Source of the DNA: Alentia gelatinosa
Taxonomy: Eukaryota > Annelida > Polychaeta > Phyllodocida > Polynoidae
NCBI GenBank assembly: GCA_950022655.1
Contig: OX465579.1
Span: 137,215,118 to 137,279,117, forward strand
Length of the DNA: 64,000 nucleotides
Reading direction: 5' to 3'
The notes beneath the pieces are model-generated. The model had not been told where the DNA came from and made no database searches. It was given only the letters and a program-made list of their open reading frames with translations. How positions within the stretch are numbered: the stretch's first letter is position 1; every line of letters starts with the position of its first letter. Made by a program: the position numbers and the translations under genes. Shown piece by piece: positions 57,625 through 64,000 of the stretch.

Positions 57625-58383
57625 TTACTTAGCACATTTCTTGGTTAGAAATTCTGAAACAACTACAATTACATTCGATTTTTCCAGGGGGAGAGAAACC
57701 TCCATATTGACACTGTCAATGAGAAAACCCAGGTAAGTTACCTTTTGGTTTGGTTTAATCAACTTTTTTGGATTTATTTCAAATCCTAACTGAAGCAAAA
57801 AAGTTGAAAGCACAGACAAATCATGAGAACATTTTTCTTTTGTTTCTCCCAAAACAATAAAATCATCTAAATAGCCGAAGATAGAAAATATGCCACGTCT
57901 GTGCATAGACCTGACGATGAAGTCTGTGAACTGGGTAAAAATATAAGGTGCACATTTCAAACCAAAAACAAGTCTGTTGGACTCGAAAAACTGTTCTTCT
58001 TCATTTTCCTCCAAGGACCATGAGAAACCTTGGAATTTTCTTTGCTCCGGATCCACCGGAATCGTGCGGTATGCGTCCTGGATATCAAGTACTGCAAAAT
58101 ACATGTTTGGTTTAACATACGACAAAACGGTATCTAAAGATAAATAAGAAAACTTTTTACAAGTTGTATCCATAAAATTGTTGATACTGGAGTTGATAGG
58201 CCGCTTACAATCCATTATCGGGCGGAATTTACCGTTCTTTTTCCGGACTGCTCCCATGGCGTGGACGCAATCTGGCGGGTGATCTGTAGGGGATACCTTT
58301 TCTTTCAACAACTCGTTGGTTATCGTAGAATTCATTTGCTCTCTGAATTCTTCAGTGTAGATACTATCATAATTTCCGGAAGT
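57625..58383 (-). pseudogene. DIRS-like reverse transcriptase
   Basis: Open from just after the TAA at 58384; Met at 58335. Numbered from that Met: VRKKNGKFRPIMDCKRPIN 30-48, AVLDIQDAYRTIPV 81-94, FGLKCAP 124-130, catalytic YLDDF 155-159, and VTYLGFLIDS near the end. The order and sequences fit the DIRS group of tyrosine-recombinase retrotransposons. Catalytic residues are intact; the frame ends at TAA 57625-57627 although homology continues. Confidence 0.82.
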
Positions 58384-59115
58384 TTATTTACCTGAAAATT
58401 CTTTATCTACTATTTTGAAACCGTCTCTTACTCTGGAGAAAATATAATCTGCGTTGATATCTGGTCCGGAATCATGTAAGTAACATTCGTCAAAAAAGGA
58501 ACACGGATTTAATTGGTTTATCCTACCACCTAGCTTATGTAAACCAAGACAATCATTATCACATGGGCGTAAATACGGAATACCTGTTCCCGGATTATCG
58601 TGACTAGATACATTCCATATCTTCACAGGATCCTTTTTTGATTCTGCAAAATCAAATGAAAATAACATTTCATTATCAATGGTATCGTATAAACCGTTCG
58701 ATAGAATATTAAAACTATCGTCTTCCAATACCTGTTCACTGGTCGAGTGTAAACTCGTTCCTCCATAATAGTCGCTGCTATTTATTTCGTGGCTGAAATC
58801 TACATTATCAGAAATACCAATTTCTTCAACAATCATCACTCCCCCTCCGGAATCGACAATATCGTCTCTCGATATATCAATTGAAACCGTGTCTATTTCA
58901 CCTGAATAAGACTCAGTGTAGCCCCTCGCATTGTTATCTAATACTTCTCTACTGGTGTCGTTAGTAATTGAAACGTTAGTAGAGAGATAAATAGAACCCG
59001 GTTCAACCGGGACAACCACTGCGCCGGAAAAAGATTGCGGTCCACACGGGCCCTGGGACCCGCCCACACAAGAATCATCAATAGTACAATTTCCAGCCTG
59101 ACTACTCGCATACAC
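58384..59115 (-). pseudogene. N-terminal region of the DIRS-like ORF
   Basis: A frame of 243 residues, acidic and Ser/Asp-rich (DIVDSGGGVMIVEE, SFDFAESKKDP), with a C-terminal part RPCDNDCLGLHKLGGRINQL that resembles linker regions before such RTs. In frame with the RT and separated from it only by the TAA at 58384-58386 and 16 codons. No domain recognised. Confidence 0.5.
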
Positions 59116-59149
59116 ATCTAGATTGATCTATCTAGAAACATCTAATAGA

Positions 59150-59231
59150 GGGGAAAAATTCCGTTCCGAGCAAAAGTGTCCGCTAACGCGAGGTGTCCGC
59201 TTACGCGGGGTGTCCGTTAGGCGGGGTTCTA

Positions 59232-59236
<5 letters not shown>
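59150..59236. mobile_element. Miniature TIR element T5, second copy (partial)
   Basis: Contains gtgtccgcttacgcggggtg and ends ggcggggttctactgta, matching the right half of 49661-49746. It abuts the (TA)n array, which may have arisen from a TA target. Confidence 0.5.
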
Positions 59237-59289
<53 letters not shown>

Positions 59290-59304
59290 GTATGTATATA
59301 CATT
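59235..59304. repeat. (TA)n microsatellite next to T5
   Basis: Mostly ta dinucleotides with one tatttata interruption, directly following the transposon end. Confidence 0.9.
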
Positions 59305-60533
59305 ATTGTATACATTTATTAACCAACGTTCAACCGCTTGTATGCTGGTCTAAGAGCAATTGAAGAGTAGCCCGAACCATTAGTGAGATGCTCACGCCAT
59401 GTGTTAGGAATAATCACCTAGGTTACCGCATAATAAACGGTAGTATCAGAAGATTCGAAGGAGAACGATGCAATATACTTCACCCGGTATTTATATTGAA
59501 TATATGTACATCATTTAATCATAACATTTTAATTTTCATTATATACAGTTGAACAATTTAGAGTATGTCATTTTTCTATTTCACTTTTTTTCTAATTCAC
59601 GTACAAGTACGAGAGTTCAAAGTTCTTAGCGTTAGGAGTGCCGTTTTGTGGGGAATATACCCTCGGTCAGCCATCCCTCTACGCATGCATTTTTCAATGT
59701 GTGGATCAATTTCATTTACTATAAAATAAATGTCAAATAACATTTCTGCTGTTGGCAGGGTGTTGTGAATTGTTTTTGATGGGTTTGAGTTCATTTAAAT
59801 GACAAATGTTGTTAGTTGTTTCCCTGAGATTTGCATTTGTGCACCTATTATCTCGTGGTATGTTTCAGTACCGTGGTCATCTCATTTTCTCAAAACCCAT
59901 TCTGACACACTGCGACACACTGCGATATGTCTACGAGTTTATTATTTCTGATCACAGCCAAATCGTAGCATTTCGGGAGTGTGTTGGGGTAGTGAAAGCC
60001 CGACTTCAGGGTTTATAGGCAAGTGGGGTTGATTTGAATTAGGCCACCTGACGGCAGGGATATTTGGCGTCTCCTCTGTGCAAACTTATTTGACATCACT
60101 GTCATGAAGATGGAGTGCCAAGTGATACGAAGGGATGTATCAAATATCCATTACCGCATTGTGACCGTTATATAGCTTCTAGTTTTAAAAGAATCAAGTT
60201 GAATTTGTTCAAGTTGTTTCCATTGGCCGATATGCCATCACTGATCTACAGTCGCGAGGCGAGTGAAAACTCACCGATTATTTTATACCGACGCACAGTG
60301 GGTGGCAACATCGACAAAGCTGTAGGAGAACTGAAAAAGTCTCAGCCGTTTTGGTCGGTCAAAGGAAACCGGCTTTATTACTCATCAATTGCTCGTTTCA
60401 ATGCAGTGTCTGCTCCTCTTTGTAGAATGGCTCAGGTTGCGATTTATGTGGTTGAGAATAACAATATAGTTGCAGGACAATGAATAAAGTTCTGAATTCT
60501 GAACCTGCCAACTAACCCTAGTTGGAGATATAC

Positions 60534-60536
<3 letters not shown>
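59305..60536. other. Intergenic, one unsupported ORF
   Basis: Includes a 122-codon + strand frame (60115-60483) without recognisable domain, signal or splice context. It overlaps no conserved repeat that I can see. I do not call it a gene. Confidence 0.3.
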
Positions 60537-60611
<75 letters not shown>

Positions 60612-60667
60612 CTATATATTATATATAACTATATATATATAACTATATATATATAACTATATATATA

Positions 60668-60727
<60 letters not shown>
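60537..60727. repeat. Long (TA)n microsatellite with AACTATA interruptions
   Basis: About 190 bp of ta repeats, broken in the middle by several ataactata units. Confidence 0.95.
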
Positions 60728-60730
<3 letters not shown>

Positions 60731-60949
60731 ACAACATAACATTAGATTAGCTCCGGATACATGATATACATGCAGCTGTATGATGCCCCTTAACCATTAT
60801 ATATGTTGTCCGAGTAGCATTAGCAAACTCTAGCGTTTGAATGTGGGGTAGCGAGCAAATACACGTCACGTACCCGATTTTCTCCTGAGGGGGTATAACC
60901 AGTTTTTGCTGACATGTTAGGACAGGGACTGCTCTTCCCTTCAGTCGAC

Positions 60950-60957
60950 TATAAATA
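60950..60957 (+). promoter_or_regulatory. TATA box of a putative gene running to the right
   Basis: TATAAATA followed about 30 bp later by a plausible start region, and about 110 bp later by a strong splice donor. This spacing fits a TATA promoter with a non-coding first exon. Confidence 0.45.
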
Positions 60958-60979
60958 GGGTTCTAGAAAGTAGCATCGG

Positions 60980-61060
60980 CAATAACCAGAGCCGAACAAT
61001 TGATCCTGCGGACGTGGAAAAGAATCAGCATCATACACAAGAGGATCGCAGGACACTAAG
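60980..61060 (+). other. Putative untranslated first exon
   Basis: From the expected start about 25-30 bp after the TATA box to ggacactaag|gtgagg. It contains no ATG. The downstream exons are not identified with confidence within the window. A Ser/Pro/Gly-rich ATG frame at 62066-62167, starting MDGNIFPESPSGDSG and followed by a gtaaaag donor, is a weak candidate for the first coding exon. Confidence 0.35.
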
Positions 61061-61317
61061 GTGAGGTGATTTTGTTTGGATTATGGATTTGAATTAATGC
61101 GGCGTTTACCTCTTTTTTTAAATGCATTATAGAACAAAAGTAAGTAAAACATCAAGTAGAAGACAGTGCTCTGGTTGATTTACTTTATGCCTGATGTGCC
61201 TACTCTTATATCTTTGCTGAGATATTCGGAATTGAAGAATTGAATCTAGGGGTGTCGCAGCTTGCTCACCCACAGGGAAGTAGCTAGGATGTCGCTCCAT
61301 GTAAGGGCAGTATGGGT

Positions 61318-61450
61318 GGATCGCCGGTGGTCCAGCGGTAAGGGGTGGGACGCTACACAGCTGAGGTCCAGGAACAAAAGGCCACCTGGAGTTCCATGGG
61401 GCGAAGATCCTGGTGATGCTTGTTGCTGGGTTTTCTTTTAATTATCGATT
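61318..61450 (+). repeat. Possible tRNA-derived SINE fragment
   Basis: tggtccagcggtaagg resembles a tRNA A box, and a degenerate gagttccat could be a B box. There is only one copy in the window and no target duplication was found. Confidence 0.2.
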
Positions 61451-61650
61451 AATGGGCCTTTTTCTGTGGCCATAGATACTTTGTTAAATCCACTTAAAAA
61501 AGCCTTGTATTGAAACCACCATTTGAACTGATTCTTCATGGTTCAAAGGGTCGCACCCTCTGGTTTCAAGGTCAAATTTGTATATTACAAAATGCTAATG
61601 GTAGCCTTAATAAGATGGAGGTATGCCGGATAGTATTGTCGTGCCTTAGG

Positions 61651-61788
61651 AATACATAAACAATAATGACTGGTTTTGTTTATAAATGGCCGTAATCTCC
61701 GAGTAGTTGACGCGTAGTAATGTTGCGTCGTCAACTACGAGGAGATTATGGTTATTTGTACACAAAACCAGTCGTTATTGTATTTATT
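61651..61788. repeat. Palindromic MITE (family P), copy 3
   Basis: Arms tgactggttttgt, cgtaatctcc, gtagttgacg and the inverted cgtcaactac, ggagattatgg, acaaaaccagtc. The internal arms differ from copies 1 and 2, but the ends (tattg-gactggttt) are shared. Confidence 0.65.
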
Positions 61789-63542
61789 ACCTACCTCCAC
61801 ATTTGATATCACGAAACGACAATGTATCGACATAAGGGATGACTACACATTCAATAACGCCACATTACTGTCAAGTATAGTGTTAATTCGATGTATACTT
61901 CCGCCAGTTATATAGTACGTCATTTTCCTGTGCTTTTAGCATTCAAACCGTGTCATGACAGTCTGGTAGTTACTGAGACTATTTTGACTAATTCTAAGTA
62001 ATTTTAATATTGAATAATCATTTTAGAAACGTATTTCGAGGTACCTAATGATTTTACCTAACTATGGATGGGAATATTTTTCCGGAATCTCCTTCTGGCG
62101 ATTCTGGCATGTCAGAATCTCCGGGTAGAGAATTCCAGGCGCCCTATGCATTTCATATGGAGAGTTCGTAAAAGGTGGGTAAGAAATGTAATTTACTGCA
62201 CAGGACTTAGTACTGAGGGATTTGTGACAATGAGCAATGTAACATATATGGAAAGTTCACATAAATCACCGGCTTGATCTAAGGGACAGCGTAAATTCAT
62301 TGCCTGTTAATGTGGTTTTATGAGAAACACTCTACATCTAAACAAGATGCTTAAATCTAGTTCCATAGGGGCTTGTAGTTGGTATTTTCGCTAAATGGAC
62401 AACATGAGGTAAAACATAACCTTAAAAATATGATAATGATTACAGTGTCATCTGCTATTTTATGAGGATCTCTGGACAGATCTGTGATATATAAAGTTTC
62501 CTTTCCGTTACCTAGACATTTCATGCTCTATTTCTGTATAAAGTATTGAGACGTAATTAGCTTAAACTTACTGTAAAAATATCGTATAAGCAACTTGATA
62601 TATTGATTATGTTTAAGTACCCAACTATCATGATATCAGTTTAGAGGTATCAAAAGAGAGAAAATGATAATTGGTTCTTCGGATAAATAATCAAAATGGT
62701 TCCTAAGAATAACAGCCTTGATCTATCAAGATTTCTTTAGGCTTGTTACATTCTCTTGACCAACTTGATGATAGCTTGAACTAAACACCCATGGAGTATT
62801 GTACACAAAAAAATCAATGGAGGATGGTGTCGCAAGTATTAGCCAATTAGTCAGTAATAGGGGTGAGATAAAATCTGAACCGCACTCGATCCATAGGCAC
62901 TGAGACTATGTCACTTATTTTGGTATGCTACGTAATCTCACTCGGTTTTGCTTCGTGGCATATTTCAAGTATCTATGCATCTCGATGCAGTTCCTTCTTA
63001 GTCCTACTCCAAATACATAACATAGAAATGATACCCGCCTTGTCTCCTGCAAAATATAATCCCTCATAAGATCATTCTATCTAGTCATTTAGAATTAACT
63101 GCCACCAGAATGAATTCATCGAATTCATATAACAAGTAATTAGGGATTTATGTTATGTTTCCCCATATAGCAACGGCCTGTAAATGCCGCTCATGTCACA
63201 TACATTTAACTCTTGAAATGTGACGTCACACACAAAACACCAAAATGCAACCTATCCACCTTTAACGAATTTCCATTTCGATGATATTTGTGTTCCGACA
63301 AACTACAGGTACATATGGTTAAGAAGCTACTAATTCTACTTCAGACTGCGACAACAAAAAGCAATACTAGGGCTCCACACATTTAAAAAGTTGTATTCGT
63401 CAGGGTAAGAATATTATTTGACTTGAGAGAGGCACCTGAAGAGATGCTGGCCCAGATTAAATATTTTCTGGTCACACGATCCTTCGAACTTTTTGCATGT
63501 ACACTCCTTACATCTTATATTATATCTCCGCTAATACATAAC
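61789..63542. other. No supported gene
   Basis: AT-rich sequence. Apart from the weak 62066-62167 frame I see nothing I can support. Confidence 0.35.
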
Positions 63543-63726
63543 CTAGAAGCTCAAATAAAAACATATAAATGGAGAAAAACATAGTCAAGACGATGGCTAG
63601 GCCCATGTCTGGATACGAGGTGAATAAGGTGCGGTTATTTGCATTTGTTCGTGCCAAAGTACGTCTCGACCCGATAACGTCGCTTGTCACGCCACCATAT
63701 GTAAACACGTCTACTGTAATATCAAC
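63543..63726 (-). CDS. Possible internal exon of a membrane protein
   Basis: Acceptor ctctttctccatgttgactcag (good pyrimidine tract) and a possible donor gttatg. The open frame reads VDITVDVFTYGGVTSDVIGS and later MGLAIVLTMFFSIYMFLFEL, a convincing membrane segment. The strand pattern recalls a loop followed by a helix in multi-pass channels, but I cannot name a family. It would belong to a minus-strand gene beyond the right edge. Confidence 0.3.
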
Positions 63727-64000
63727 CTGAGTCAACATGGAGAAAGAGGGCAGGGTAACGAGCCCCTACACTATCTTAGGGGGGAAGGTTTTGTCGTTAG
63801 CGGTGATACCTACAAGGAAACTAGGCAAGTATATGTAAACTATACACCTATTAACATATTACAGATTAAAGAAAGTGACGAAGAATCACGTGCTGAAAAG
63901 CGTGAGCTTCGGGTGTTATGAGGGCAGAAGAAGGGAATACCTAATATGGGACAACGACTCACTCAAAGGCTAGATAATACATGTATATAGTAATTTTGAT

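Larger units (their letters stand above)
57240..59115 (-). mobile_element. DIRS-like retroelement remnant
   Basis: A single minus-strand frame runs from 59115 to 57352 and encodes an unknown N-terminal region, an RT of DIRS type and the start of the RNase H region. It is interrupted by TAA at 58384-58386 and 57625-57627. No tyrosine recombinase or terminal repeats were found, so the element is truncated on the 3' side. Confidence 0.75.

Noticed and set aside
60115..60483. 122-codon + strand frame
   Set aside because: No domain, no splice or promoter context; could be chance.
272..64000. CRISPR arrays, bacterial operons, rRNA or intact tRNA genes
   Set aside because: None seen. The tandem repeats are eukaryotic minisatellites and microsatellites without spacer structure.

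Overview
This is animal genomic DNA: intron-rich, AT-rich and crowded with transposon remnants. All identifications come from reading the sequence; no search was run. The exon/intron style, the Penelope-like, DIRS-like and CR1/jockey-type retroelements and the many short inverted-repeat elements suit a marine invertebrate, possibly a mollusc or other lophotrochozoan. The taxon is inference.

The left half (272-33435, + strand) is the 3' part of one large gene. 36 exons were placed by hand from GT-AG (twice GC-AG) borders. They join in a single open frame of 1,956 codons, which supports the model. The first 27 exons encode about 1,298 residues of almost unbroken Gly-X-Y collagen. They are followed by an EGF-like domain, a basic linker with a furin-type RQKR site, a von Willebrand A (VWA) domain with intact metal-binding residues, a second VWA domain that has lost them, three EGF-like units (two incomplete), one transmembrane helix, and a short cytoplasmic tail with a dileucine sorting motif. 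The product looks like a C-terminally membrane-anchored collagen. The 5' end lies left of the window.

The middle and right (33436-60540) hold no host gene I can support. At about 38.6-44 kb (- strand) lies a Penelope-like element (PLE): reverse transcriptase (RT) with YIDD, a Cys-rich knuckle, a GIY-YIG endonuclease interrupted by TGA, and an unusual upstream coding region broken by two stops and two C-tract frameshifts. At 44.2-46.1 kb (+) is a 5'-truncated, mutated LINE. At 57.3-59.1 kb (-) is a DIRS-like RT remnant with two in-frame TAA codons. Between them are terminal-inverted-repeat (TIR) elements, two SINE-like insertions with perfect 15- and 17-bp target-site duplications, a G-rich minisatellite (53.3-56.1 kb) split by a palindrome cluster, and three long (TA)n arrays.

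The right end (60.9-64 kb) has a TATA-box promoter with a probable untranslated first exon on + and a possible membrane-protein exon on -. Both would belong to genes continuing beyond the window.

Most unusual points: the collagen-EGF-VWA-VWA-EGF-TM architecture with an internal cleavage site, a pair of hammerhead-ribozyme-like motifs with different but still pairing helix II sequences (one in the PLE 3' region), and the 1.3-kb palindrome built from repeated GACACACCAAGCGAG termini.
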